Shown one piece after another: positions 51,292 through 64,000 of a stretch of DNA of 64,000 nucleotides. The stretch is from positions 1 through 64,000 of the forward strand of contig CAJNOI010000060.1 of NCBI GenBank assembly GCA_905250115.1, written 5' to 3'. This stretch comes from Adineta steineri. Lineage: Eukaryota; Rotifera; Eurotatoria; Adinetida; Adinetidae. Both the position numbers and the translations under genes were made by a program. The notes below the pieces were generated by a model. It saw only the letters and a program-made list of their open reading frames with translations, did not search any database and had not been told where the DNA came from. Within the stretch, counting starts at the first letter, position 1. Each line of letters begins with the position of its first letter.

Positions 51292-52397
51292 AATATTTAT
51301 CAATTTATATTATCTCATTTTCAACTTATCTATAACAAAGTATTACGAGTTCTTTCATTTTCTTGTTATTTCTCATTTAGAAAAAAAGATAAAATAAATA
51401 CATCGAAATATATATATAAATTCTACTTTTTCTGTTAAAGATAAATGTGAATGTAAATGAAGAATAATCTGTATGACAACAAGAAAACATATTTTTGTAA
51501 ATTTCATTGGTTAGTCTCTGTGAACATCTTGTGTTTATTAACTTTTATCTTTAAAAAAAAGAAAAATGAGACATTTTTTTATAAATGATAAATAAAATTA
51601 AGCATTTTAAGGTAAGGTGTCTTTTGTCTACAAACGATATTATACATTAACATTTGTATTAATCATTTTGAATATTTCTCACATAGTTATACAAAAGACG
51701 ATTTTTAGATAAAATGATTTGTTGTTGTTCATTGTGTAAAACAAAATGAACGTGAATATCAAAGTAGCTGTGATTAACATTTTTATCTGCTATTTTTTAA
51801 CTAGTAATTTGCTAGATAATCAATTTAGATCATTTGTTAGAAATCCAATGTTAGTAAATCAAGGGCAAAACCACGTACTCTCTGGACTCCGGAAGTACGT
51901 GATTTCTTCCTTGATCCTAAAGCGAAGGATATCTGATGTCTATTGATAAGATTTATCATAAATTAAAAGATCATAAGCAGCTATAGATAATTCTTGCTTA
52001 TTCATTAATTAATATTTATTTTAGAATTTTTCAGCACTAACCGTGAAACATTCTTTGAATAGAATTAAAATAAATTCAGAAGCATTGAAATTAACTTTTT
52101 TTTCTTCATTTTAATATTGATAACTTTCATTTAATCATATGCACATCTAAATTATCTATTTGATTTTTGTGCTTATTACCTTATACAACAGTTTAACTAT
52201 AAATCATCTGTTGCATTTTGCATATCAATCTTATGAAACAAAAAAATAATAAGGTATTGTATATATCTTTTACGTAACTATCTCAAATTTCTTTTCAATT
52301 AAAATAATCATGATATTCTTATCTATTCTTCATTTTTAAATGTAACACTAGAAGCAAACAAACACATTCGAAAAAAAGTGATTTTATATAAAATACA
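51292..52397. other. Intergenic with GTPase 3' repeat tail (copy 2)
   Basis: Partner of 4950-6055. No gene called. Confidence 0.55.
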
Positions 52398-53510
52398 ATG
52401 GATTGGATAGCAGGCGTAAGTTCAACAATAAAAACTTTCCAAGTATTTTCCTAATCTATTTTAATTCTATAGAAATCATATTTTATTGGTTATACTACAA
52501 TCGATCGATTTGATTCTATCATTTTTTTGCATAATTATTTTTATACATGGTCAATAGGAATATTATTTTCTTTAATACTTCCAATATTATATATTTTTGC
52601 TCCATCATTATTCCATAATAAAAATCGTACATCATATTTTCTAATAATTTGTCTTGTTTGTTTATCAAATATGTGTTGTATTTATATTCAACCATATTTA
52701 TTAAGTGATTTCGGTGAACCAAATTTATCAATTCATTTATGTCGTTTTATTGTTTATATATCAACATTTGCTAAACCATTTGGATTATATTTAACATTAT
52801 TATTTAGTATTGAAAGAATTTGTACGAAATTTATTTTACGAACAAATAATCATCGAATATTATTGAAAAGATTTTTTTCGTTATCAATTATTTTTGGTAT
52901 TTGTTTTATTGTTTCAATTAGATTATTCGAAGTTATAAAATTAATTAAAAACAATCAATTGACATCGAATAAAACAATTGTTTCTGGTCAAAAAATGATC
53001 GATGTTGATTATAATTCATCAGATAGTATACTATCATTTCAATATTGTTATCGTTCAATGAATATTGGAACTTACGCAAGAATTTTATCATTTTATGTCG
53101 TACAATATTGGTTTGAATATGCTATATTTATTATAATTATTCTTGTTTTATTATGGATGATTATATATCAATATGTTTTACCTCGTTTTCAGCAACGAAC
53201 ATCATCGCCTTTAAGTCTTAATACAAAACTTTATTTTTCTCTTTCGTCAAGCGTAGTTTTATTTGAATTAATCTTACAAATTTTGCATTTGATTGTTAAA
53301 GATGATGAAAATAATAATACGGATTTTCAAGTTAATAATCTTCGCCGAATGTTATTTCTCTACAATTTTCGTTGTATTTTACTACCACTTATTATCTGTT
53401 TCATTATTTGTGATCCATTAAAACAATGGTTCTATGAACTTCTTATACAACGTCCATATCTAGATAATATTGATGAAACTGATCATACAAATACAATGAT
53501 TGATCAATGA
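52398..53510 (+). CDS. Rhodopsin-like 7TM receptor (copy 2)
   Basis: Exons 52398-52415 and 52473-53510; the same 351-aa seven-helix receptor as at 6056-7168, apparently identical in protein sequence. It has SIERICTK in place of DRY and IICDPLKQWFY in place of NPxxY. Confidence 0.8.
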
Positions 53511-54084
53511 GAATCATTTTTATTTTTGTCAATAAACATATACTGATGAACACTTTGATTTGTGATTTAATTCACACATCTAATTTTCGAACAGATGTAA
53601 TAAATGACCTTTCTTTCATTTGCTTGTTCTCTCTATTCTGATAAGGCGGAAATGAGAAAATTCAAAGTTGATGATAGATGCTATCCTGCTGTGAATATGC
53701 CATGACCAACATATAGATAGATCATCTTTCAACATAAAAATTCTTGATTGGTTAGAATAAGCAAACAGACAGAGAAAAAATCAGCGAAAAAGAGAAAATG
53801 ATCGATCGATCGATCAATTTAGAGAGTAGAAGCGTTTTCTATTTCATGATGAACACATCACGTATTATTCATCTGTTTTATCAACATTTACCCTATTTTT
53901 TAAAAAAAAGTAAGATTAAAATACATAACAAAAATTCTAACTATATCTCATTTAATTAGAATTATCACATAGAGAACATTATTTTTCACAGGTATTGAAT
54001 TCATTATATATAATCTATAGAGTTCTATTCTTTTTTTTGTCTTCGAAATAGAATTTAAATAGTCAATTATCGTTCTTTGCATCG
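53511..54084. other. Intergenic (copy 2)
   Basis: Partner of 7169-7742, with the same GATC run and acceptor-like site. Nothing else seen. Confidence 0.45.
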
Positions 54085-54411
54085 ATGACAAATATTCATA
54101 ATAATAATGAAGAAGATCTAATTTATGATACCGATGGTTGTTTATTATTTATGCAAACCGCTCAATCAAATTTATCTTTATTTAATGTTAGTTGTGACTC
54201 ACTTAATTCAAATGAAAATGAAGATTTTAATATAAAATCAACACAAATATTAAATTCAAATAAACAATACAGCAGTTCAATCGATATTCATTTCGAAATA
54301 AAAAAAATTAATCATCGTTCAACAATAATCTTTTCCGATGATACGAATATTTCACAAACAAATACATTACAAAGATGGAAAGGACTTGAATTATTAAATA
54401 CATATGCATAA
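54085..54411 (+). CDS. Unknown 108-aa protein (copy 2)
   Basis: Identical Asn/Ser-rich ORF to 7743-8069. No family recognised; identity between copies adds no support, since the non-coding sequence is equally conserved. Confidence 0.45.
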   Translation: MTNIHNNNEEDLIYDTDGCLLFMQTAQSNLSLFNVSCDSLNSNENEDFNIKSTQILNSNKQYSSSIDIHFEIKKINHRSTIIFSDDTNISQTNTLQRWKGLELLNTYA

Positions 54412-54541
54412 CAAAATGCCTGTTTTGTTTTCTTTCAAATTTGTAAATTAATATAAATTAGTAAAATTCCTATTAAAAACAATTTTTTTTGTTTTATTAT
54501 TTATTAAATGACAATAATACAAATATTTGAAAAAGTAATTA

Positions 54542-57107
54542 CTAAAGCATAGGTTCTTCTTCGATTGTTTCCAGTTCATTTGTTTCCCGTGTTTGAGGTA
54601 TCTAAATAATCAATAATAAGAAAATATGAATTAATATTCAATAAAAATACATTATTTTTCCAGAAAATTGAAAATACATCTTTCCATGATAATAGCAATT
54701 TTTTATCGATCATTTTGACATCATTTGAACCTATATAATATATAAACTATGAATTCGTATTCGGTAATAGAATCTTACCAAAAATAAATGATCCTAATAA
54801 ACTAACAATAACGACGATAACAACAGCATTAAGAGAATACCACATAACAGATATGGAATAAAGTGGTAAGAAAGGATTTGAACTATAATATTGATCAAAT
54901 AATTCGAATTAGTTTTATATAGAAGGGGCGAAATACCTTTGATTTGTTGTAATTGATTGACTAGTGTTGAACGATGATGAACATCCTTTTATAGATGTAT
55001 ATAATCGTCCACCTTTTCCTATTGATGGTTTAACTGTTAAAGTTGCACCAAGAAGTATCCATGTTTGAATTATTAAACAAAAAATAAAACCAAACAGAAT
55101 ACTCTAAATATTAATATGAAATTCAATTAATTATATCGATAAATTTTACTATCATCATACTCGACTATTTACACGTGGTGCAAAAAACCCTACTAAAAAA
55201 ACACCTAAAATTGGTGCTGCAAATGACCCAGATATTTGGAAAACTATCTATATAAATTATATACAATACAAATTAACCAAAACATGTATGTTAATTACCA
55301 CTATAATATTATCACCTAAATAAGACACAATAAAAGCCAAAAATATAACAAGAAGACCAATAAAAACAGCTAAAAAGCAAAATTGTCTATATAATTAGAT
55401 TACAGAAGCATTCATACGTACATAATATCTTTGAAATTATAGCTTGTTTTTTATCCGATATGGCGTCTTCTTTGGATATTCTTTTGTAGATATCTTCGAG
55501 AAGAACAGTTGCAATACTATTAACCCCACTAGATACTGTACTTAATGAAGCACTTAAAATGGAAGCAATAAATAAACCTGTTAAACCAGGATATCGACCC
55601 AAAGTTTCAATAACAAATAATGGATAAAGCTAGAAATCAAATTATCTAATAAAAAATATTTTTACTTAACTGAGATTTTCTTACTTGATCAGGTTTAGTT
55701 ATCATCTTAGCTCGAAGTGGATCACATTGACTATATTTTGCATAGAGAATACATCCAACAGATACACAAAGAAAAAGCATTATTGCACACATAATGAAGT
55801 TAGTCCAAGCAACTCTATAAAAGCAATTAAGACAAGTGAATTTATTATTTTGTTGTTACAAATAAATACTTTTGTGCAGATCTTGTGTTTTTTACACATA
55901 AATAACGTTGTGCTTGAGTTTGTAAACAAGAATATACAGCTGTAGCATTTAAACCGCCACCAATAATAATACTCCAAACAGTATATCGAATTGATGGATC
56001 TAATGTAATTCTAAGAATTTTCAAAAGAATGATTGATTTCTTTTCTTTTGAATTACATACGTAGATAATTGTATTCGATTTCCATTTATTACATTTTCGA
56101 ATACATTTTTTATTCCACCCGCATCATAAAAACCTATAAATTCATGATAATTTTCTCCAAAAAAAAAATCAATTCCAACTCATCGTACCAATAATGATTG
56201 ATAAAATAACTCCAAGAAACATCATTACTGTTTGTGTAACATCTGTCCATATGACTGCTTTCATACCACCCTTTATTTTTTTTTCAAAACTATTTAATGT
56301 TTACATATTTCAATATAAAATACATACAATACTTGTATAGATTGTACAAATAATTCCACATGATAAAACTGCTAACCATATATGTAAACCTGTTACTTGA
56401 CTTAATGCTAAACTTGGTCCATATAAAATAACTGCTATGTAAAAAATCTGAAGAAATATATGATTTTTAAATATAGAAATTTTGTATTTATTATTACTAA
56501 CCGTTACGAATATGTAACTAAGTGTTATAACAATACGAACTGTTAATGAAAAGCGTTGTTCAAGATACTACAAAGACACAAAGAGTTCCCTTGAAACAAA
56601 TATAATATGAACATACCGCATAAATACTTAAATTTCCTATCTGACGAAACATTGGAATGAATAGATTTACTGTTAAATAAGTACCAATAAAATATGCGAA
56701 AACTACATGAATAAAATTCCAAGTTTTTTTACATTTACTTTAAAAAACAAACAACTCACTCCAATAAATATAAATTGTACCATATGAATAAACTTCTAGT
56801 GGAATTCCAAGTAGAGTTGCAGCAGACATAAGACTTGCCAATAAACTCATCGCAGTTGGTAAAATCTATCACAAAAAAAAAAGAAAAGATAAACGAAATC
56901 TTTCTTTCTTTTATTAATTACTCTCATTCTCCCATCAGCAATAAGAAATTCATTTGTCGTTAATTGTTTCGATCGAAAACAACCTTGATAAATTCCAATA
57001 CATACCGAAAAACCTAGAAATTGTTCATTAATAAATAATAGAATTTATTCAAAGAACAAACTTAAAAGTAGAGTCAATACTCCATAATCAATCCAACCGA
57101 GATGCAT
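54542..57107 (-). CDS. SLC5-family sodium/solute symporter, intact (copy 2)
   Basis: Same 17-exon plan as 8200-10757, from ATG at 57107 to TAG at 54542. Exon 13 (55247-55161) is 87 bp here and keeps the frame, so the 572-aa protein is complete, with the late helices (SILFGFIFCLIIQTWILLGA, MWYSLNAVVIVVIVSLLGSF) and the Glu-rich C-terminus (ETIEEEPML) present. The protein resembles SLC5A8/A12/A6-type symporters; the exact substrate cannot be read. Between exon 7 and exon 13 it differs from copy 1 at many sites, mostly synonymous, with a few replacements such as Leu to Ile in VSVGCILYA. Confidence 0.9.
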
Positions 57108-58103
57108 CTACAAAAACCCATTATTTAACATTCCATCATCATTCCCTTTTTCTACGTCTATTCGACGGAGAAATAAATATGATGTCAATAAAACATTTAT
57201 GTCATATATATATATAGTTCTTATACTTATTATATAAAAGGAAAGTAGTGTAATTAAACATACTTTTCATTTTCTTACAAGATAAACTTTATATTAACAA
57301 AAAGAAAATATAACGTCCTTCAATAATAAAGTAAAGACGGTTATTGATAAGAAATACTACAAATACTAGACGTTATACATAAAAAAGAAAGTATACAAAA
57401 AAAAATTTTTTTTCCCTCGAATCATAGATAAAATATGTTCTGATAGACCTACGTCATTTATTGTAATTTATAATGAAACTAAAATATTATATGACGAGAT
57501 AATATAAATACATTTAAATTTTCGTCTTATACAAACATGAAAATATATGGATTCAGTACGATAATATGTATTAAAATATAGCATCACTATGTAAATTTAT
57601 ATTTAATTAAATAAAAACATGTTATTCGAAATAATTTATGCATTGGAAAATCCATTAATTCTAATTCTGATTTAAGACATTTTATTTTATTCATATAAAA
57701 ATGACGAATTTCTCACTTACTAATGTAATATAAATTTATATTTATACATATAGGAATTATATAATCTACTCTGCATATGATTAGTAGTTTAACTTCAAGG
57801 TTCAATGTAATTTTGTCTATAAGATACGATAGCTAGTGACCTCGTGAGGATAAAAATATTATGATCTAAATAATCAAGAATTACTTTAAGATTTATTGAA
57901 ATATGCAAAATATTCTAGAAATATAATTTTATATTGTTAAATAAGTATATCAAAATAGGAAGCTATGTTTTGTGGTTACTACTATAACTGAGACATTGAA
58001 AATGGCGAAATTAAAATTTGGTGATATAATATAAGTAATAGCTTCTTGTTTACTTTTAAAGTACAATTGCGTACTAAATCAAACGAACTACGTAATAGGT
58101 AAG
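57108..58103. promoter_or_regulatory. Divergent intergenic region (copy 2)
   Basis: Partner of 10758-11753, between the starts of the SLC5 and acidic-protein genes. It should hold both promoters; no defined motif. Confidence 0.4.
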
Positions 58104-59279
58104 ATGCCACCTGTAAAAGATGAAAAACCTCCTGTTCGTCCATTGAATACTTCCGCACAAATTCAACAAATCTTTACCGAAGTTCAATTACAACTGCCTA
58201 GTGTTAACTTCGATAATGATGATGATGATGATTCAAATAATAATGAAGAAGTAATTTATTTGTATTGAATTATTTCATAATTATTAAAATTTATAGATAC
58301 TTGAATCAACTATTCCTGAAAATACGGATGATCTTCTTGAATCTTTATCAAATACGAATACAAATTCATTTCTTACATTACATCCAAGAATTGAAACACC
58401 TCAACAACCACCAAGTGTTGAATCACAAATGCGTCTTTCTCCTAATCCATTAGATAATTCATTACAAAATCAAAATTCACCACCAAAATCATCATTCCTT
58501 TCAATGGATCTTTTCAATACAATTGATTTCGATAAATTACCATCTTTAATATCTAATAATGATCGTCCTCAACATTCAACTGGAACACGTTCATTTCATC
58601 GTCCACGACCAAGTAAGATGATATCAAATAAACTTAAGCAAGAATATTTTTCCCATATAACATATGTATGAATAATATTTCTAAGATTCAATTCGTTTTT
58701 TTAGTGAATAATAATCCTATATCAACTGACCAACAAACGAATGTAAAAAATCGTGATGATCGTCAAATTCTTGAGCGTCTTGCTCAACAAGCAAATAAAT
58801 TTAATATTAATCAAAGATCTCATTCAACACAAGAACAACATGATTCATTTAGAGAAATAGAATCAGCTTTATATGCTGCATCTCAGGATCGACATGGAAA
58901 AAGAATAGGAATACCTGAATCTGAAGTAAGATTTATTTCTAAAAAATGATTATATTGTTTTAAATCATCTATTACTGATTATATTTAATTCTTTGTAAAT
59001 AAAAAAAAAATTTTGATAATTTAATTATCTTCAATTTCCTTTTAGCGTAAAACAATTTATATTGATTTGCGTAATGCAAATGTTCAACAACAAGAAAAAC
59101 TTCAAGATGAACAACAATCAACTAATCCTATTAACCCATCATCGTCACAACAAATACAATCATCAGAATCAGAAAGTGATGATGATGATGATGACGATGA
59201 TCGTAATGACGGGATGTTATGGTTTGAAAAACGACAGCAAGCAAAAACCCAACAACAACCGAATTCAACAAATCAATAA
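58104..59279 (+). CDS. Unknown acidic Gln/Ser/Asp-rich protein (copy 2)
   Basis: Exons 58104-58250, 58297-58612, 58705-58925, 59046-59279; the same 305-aa hydrophilic protein as at 11754-12929, apparently identical. The best candidate for a conserved core is DRHGKRIGIPESE plus RKTIYIDLRNA, followed by an acidic run. Confidence 0.75.
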
Positions 59280-59670
59280 CTTTGTTTTTTTTTTGTATAT
59301 ACCGGTGTTTTGTATTCATTTTAAATCTAGCATATGTACGAGAGAATACATACTTATCTAACCACTTATAATGCATATAGGCAGCAGTATCTCATATACT
59401 CTCGTTGGAGGTGATGCGTGTGATGCTGCATATGATCATTTGATGTATTATCCTTTAGTAGCTAGCACCCTAGTGAGCTTTCGGTCTTATTCTGATAACT
59501 TATGTTCTTTATGTGTTTGGTTATACAACGAGAAGAAAAGAAAGAGTATATATAGATATGTACATATATACATATATAGTAGTAATAGAAACCATTTTGT
59601 TGATGACATTTTCGGTTGATTGTACATTACTGAACAAGCATATATAGACTGATATATTCGTATATATAGG

Positions 59671-59734
59671 ATGACTGGCAAAGGGAATACTATTACTTAT
59701 TGCTTTTGTCCGCAAGAACATAATGATCCACGAG
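59671..59734 (+). CDS. Candidate 5' exon of innexin gene (copy 2)
   Basis: Identical to 13321-13384, with the acceptor one base before ATG and the GTATGT donor. Its possible downstream exons lie beyond the window. Confidence 0.3.
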
Positions 59735-62700
59735 GTATGTTGATCTTTAATATTCTTAAACAGAGCATTCGTATAGATATATATATATATCACAATAATC
59801 ATAACATAGTATAATGAAATAAAGAAAGGCTATGAAAACAAAAAACGAATGTAAGTAAAAAATAATAGAAAAAAAATAATTAACAAAGATTAGTTCTTTG
59901 TATTGATGAGATATATAATTTAGTAAAAAAAAATAATTATACGTTATTCATAGATATTAATTAGTATCTATCCTAAGAAGCGGTGAATATACAAATGAAA
60001 CCTCTTATTCAATGATGCCAAAAATAGGAAAGAGATTTCTATTTCAAAGCTTAGAAAAGCATAAATGACATTGTTGTTTTTCTTCTAGTTTAACATATAT
60101 ATATATATATATATAAAGAACGAGAACTTATATTATCACATCAGCAATGATAAGGATTTTATTTAGATAATCAATTGATGTATATATTAATCATAGTTGT
60201 ACTTATAAAATTTGTTCGTTTAAACAAACTACATCAGTCAATAAAAGAAAAAAAGTAAGAATATGCTAATAATCATTATCTTTTTTGCATATCTATCTTG
60301 ATACATTTCTTTTCGAATAAGTATAAAATAATTATACTATTGAATTTTATGCTAATATATGAACATTGTAATCAATTCTTTTATTAACGATAATATTGAT
60401 CTGTCGTATTTTTATCTGTAACTTTGATTTTTCCTTTTTTTTTTTTTATTATTATTTCCACTTTTTTTTTCATCATTTGTTATATTTGTCATTGAATAGA
60501 TCCACTTAAAGAGAACGTACATGTATGAGTCTTGTTCGGATGATCGTGTTAGATGAGTGATTGTTGTTTTCCGTCACTATCCGTGCCAATTCGATGACGA
60601 GAAAAACGAGAGTGAGAGAACGAGAGTACTAGAAATAATGACGATTGAGAAAGTATATAAAAATAGACGAAGCCAAGGGAAAACGAGAGGGAGAGAGAGA
60701 GACGAGCGATCATTAGAACAAAGCCTTTCGTTGCGTGATACAGTGATGAGAGAGGGAGAGAGAGGGGGGGGGGGAAGATTTCATCACGCAATCGATAGGT
60801 TTTCCGTTAAAGAATAAAAGGAAAAAAAACGAGCTAAGGACCTTAGTAAACAATTAACCAAAGCGCCGATAACAAAGACAATACAAAAGAGCAAGAGATT
60901 CAATTCTTTTTGTCTTTTCGCTTTTTTGTTCTTTATATTTGATAATGATACATCGAAATTAAAAATAATGGCTAGAACTAATAGAAAATAACGAGTGATG
61001 CTGTTAGTTTTCTTTACTGTCACGATTTTCTCTTCTTCGTCTTCTTTTTTATCTCTTTCTTTTCTTTACTGATGAAGGTAGTGAAAAAAGAAAGAAGACG
61101 ATGCCTATGCTTTCGTAAATGAATTATACTCTGTGATAGAAATGAAGCTCATCTTGCCGCTCGTTCTTTACTATAACTCTTTGTGGGATAACCACACACA
61201 CTTTCTTTTCTTTCTTTCGACAATTCCTTTTTTTCTCTTTCTCTTTTTTTTTTGCTAAGTCTTTGTCTCGCTCTGTCTTTCAAACAACAAATCATAATAA
61301 CAACCGCAGACCGACCGCACAGATGATTGAGAGCGACGACGATGAGAAAAACCGACGCCGCCAACATCATCATCGATCGACTACTAACACGAGAACGAGG
61401 CTTCAACAACGGGAAACGCGCACCAATACGAAATTGAGCAATCAACAATTCAAACAAGCACTACTACTACTGCTATCATCATAGTCTCTTCTTCTTCTTC
61501 TCTTTTATCATCGTCATCAAAATCTTATATATATATACATAATATACATTTGTCGTCATCGATTTTTGATTATCATTATTTTCTCAAAAAACATTCTCTT
61601 CTTACTACTTGGTGCATTTCAAACGCCGAGATGCACCTCGGAACATTTCACTTTTACCATCAATGGTCCTCTATGCATACAGTAAGTAGCTATAAATTCG
61701 ATTGGCACCACATGAAAGATCTCGCATATTCTTTGTTTGAGAAAGCGAGCGAGAGAGAGAGAGGAAGAGGGAGAGAGAGAAGAAGAAGAAAGATCGAAGA
61801 GAAAGAAATAGAGAGGGGGAGAAAAGGGAGGAGAGACCTAACAAGATAATCCACATAATGGGCAACTATACACGCAAAAGTAGAGGTGTCAAGCTTCTCT
61901 TTTAGGCAAATTATTTGTATGTCAGTTATTCGAGACAAAAAAGATAGACAATATACTTTCATCATTTATGTAAACCAAAAAAATAAGTGATGGATGTAAA
62001 CTGCCGACAATGAAGCCTGTAGTCAAGGTATAGATTGTTTTTAGTTTAATCAATTTTTATTTTATTTCTCTAATAACTATATATACACGAAAGTGTTACT
62101 TATTTTTGCGTCAAAAGATCATAGGATATTATTAAGGTAGAATATATGAATAAATAGTTAAATGAAAACTTCTTTTTTTTTCATATATGATTCTTTTTAT
62201 TGGTTAACGACGAGTTCTTAATTATTTCAAATGTCTTTCGGATATATTTTATTGAATACTATCAAAATTCTCCTTGAGAAAATTTTGCCTAGATCAGTTA
62301 TGTGAATAAAATCTTTCAAGAGAAACTTCCGTTTTTCTATTAATTTGACACTTTTTCATGTGTTGACATGAGACGTATATATTGTATGGTAAAAGAGAAA
62401 AACATATATATATATATATATGAGCAAAATCAAAAAATGAAAGTCCAAAAAATGTGTTCATTCATTCGTACTTCTGTTTTTATATACGGGTTAACAGGAA
62501 ACGAAGTTCGTATCGCTCGATTAATCTTTCGGCTTCTAATAGTTCTCTGATGATTAACATTGTTTTATAGTATAAAAAAGTAATTTTTTTCCATCTAGAT
62601 TTCAATAAAGATTCTATTAATATTTACGTAGTTTACTTTTGTCTTTTATAAATCATATTTCAAGTAGATAAAATAATCATGATTTTATCATGAACAATAT

Positions 62701-64000
62701 CATGTATGTAAAGAGGAGATTGCCCAGTGGCTTCTTTACAACATGTCTGAACCTGCTGTTTTATCATGTTTCTTGTTTGCGCCTGGTTGCTTCAAGTTAT
62801 TGATGAACTTTTTTACTTATGTTGCTTTTTCCTTTATTTTCTCTTTCTCACTCAATTTCCTTTTATATGTCATTCTTCTAATGAAGAAATGGGCGGGAAA
62901 AGAACATTCTTATTGTCTTAATGATTAATACTTATTGTGTCAGACATTATAATTTAAATACTTTTCTTTTATTTATTAGAATAATCAAATCTCATATCCA
63001 TATTTTGTTATTTTTGTTGTAAGAACTAAACGAAATGTGAAGTTTCTCAATTGTCTCTATTCATATTAACCTGACAGCATAAATAGGGTACCATATTGAA
63101 GTTGTCAGAGAGAAACAATGACCTTTTTTTTCTAACTTATATATATATCGGACTGTCATCTCGACTACGCGATACCAGTAAAGGGCAACAGTAGTAACAG
63201 CTAAGATATAATTCGAACCATCAGTTTTTTCTCATTTTCTGTTGATACAATTAACACAATAATATTACATACATACTTCTTTTCTCTCTTTTGTCTATCA
63301 TTAATTTCTCTCTCTCTCTTTTCTCGATACAGATCTACATAGTTGATACAATAATCGAGAGCACATTACAACGTAATAATGTTAAGTAGTGATGCTCTTT
63401 CTCTCTCTCTCTCTCTCTCTTTTAATGACAAACTGTTAACATAACAAGCTGTTAACATGGAAGAATTTCTTTTCTCTACAATATAAATGATTTATTACTA
63501 GTTAATGATATATATGTCTATCTATTCTCAAATTCAATATTATAAATAAAACAAAAACCATACTGAAATTTGTTCTTTTGTTCTCATTTTTTGACTAGGA
63601 AATTTTGCGTGACAACATACAACATATTCTTTCCTTTATATATGTGTCTAACTCAATTAACTTTCGACTTAACTTTTTCTGTCATAGTCTACTTGTATGT
63701 TGTTAATTCAGTTAATACTTATAAGATTGTCATATGCCTTGCATCACTGACAAATATTCGTGCGGAAAATTTTCTTCATCATTTCTACAAATTTCTTTCT
63801 AAACACTTGTGATGTTAATATAAAGCAGCTTTGACAGATTAAACAAGCTAGTAAATAGTCTAAACTATAATTGTTCCTCATAAGCTTTTTCTCTTTTTAA
63901 CAAAATCTTCTTAAAAAAAACTCAATAGATGAATATTATATATATATGTGTGTGTGCGACAATCAACTCCGTATAGTTCCCAATCTTTTTGTTTCCCTAA
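59735..64000. other. Long non-coding region rich in simple repeats (copy 2)
   Basis: Partner of 13385-17651. Differences from copy 1 are nearly all lengths of T, G, GA or AT runs, plus a T-to-A change at 61623. No supported gene. Confidence 0.6.

Larger units (their letters stand above)
46345..64000. repeat. Large duplicated block, copy 2
   Basis: Direct partner of 1-17651, lying on the other side of the assembly gap. To the left of 46345 this contig continues with unique sequence (the 5' part of the UNC-93 gene and the GTPase tandem array), whereas the partner ends at window position 1. The copy runs to the window edge without a break, so its true right end is not visible. Confidence 0.97.

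Overview
The window looks like nuclear DNA of a small invertebrate, most probably a bdelloid rotifer. It is AT-rich. Almost every gene is cut by GT-AG introns of about 45-70 bp, coding sequence favours A/T at third positions, and the gene families are metazoan: innexin, UNC-93, an SLC5 symporter, a 7TM receptor, a Kunitz protein and the proteasome ATPase PSMC6/RPT4. NHL-repeat remnants and a near-identical second copy of a multi-gene block also fit bdelloids. The assignment is inferred from gene style; no taxon-specific marker was seen. The sequence is a scaffold: 100 Ns at 35728-35827 join two contigs.

Layout, left contig (1-35727): 3' end of an UNC-93-like gene cut by the window edge (40-629); LRAT-like/RING gene (934-1681, -); NHL-repeat remnant; divergent Rab-like GTPase A (3729-4949); 7TM receptor (6056-7168); small unknown gene (7743-8069); 17-exon SLC5 symporter (8200-10757, -) with a frameshift; acidic unknown gene (11754-12929). 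Then about 13 kb is mostly non-coding and rich in simple repeats, with a few candidate exons that join in frame to an innexin (25863-27968). After that come a secreted Kunitz protein (28917-29527), PSMC6/RPT4 (29812-31512) and an 897-aa protein with a DDE-transposase-like core, an HTH-like segment and a C2H2 finger (31988-34950).

Layout, right contig (35828-64000): an NHL pseudogene, two further Rab-like GTPase genes in tandem (B 39372-40583, C 42145-43476) with repeated flanks, the complete UNC-93-like gene (44682-46973), then a second copy (46345-64000) of everything seen at 1-17651, in the same order and orientation. The two copies are nearly identical except for a tract of about 1 kb (8.84-9.85 kb against 55.18-56.20 kb) that differs by a few percent. 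They also differ by a 31-bp inversion at the left edge and a 1-bp frameshift in the SLC5 gene of copy 1. Two haplotypes scaffolded in series explain this most simply; a true segmental duplication is possible.

The genes do not form one pathway. PSMC6 is housekeeping; UNC-93, SLC5, the receptor and the innexin are membrane proteins. The points of most interest are the decaying Rab-like array with complementary loss of G motifs, the DDE/HTH/C2H2 host gene, the LRAT-like/RING fusion, the possible long N-terminal innexin isoform, and the structure of the duplication.
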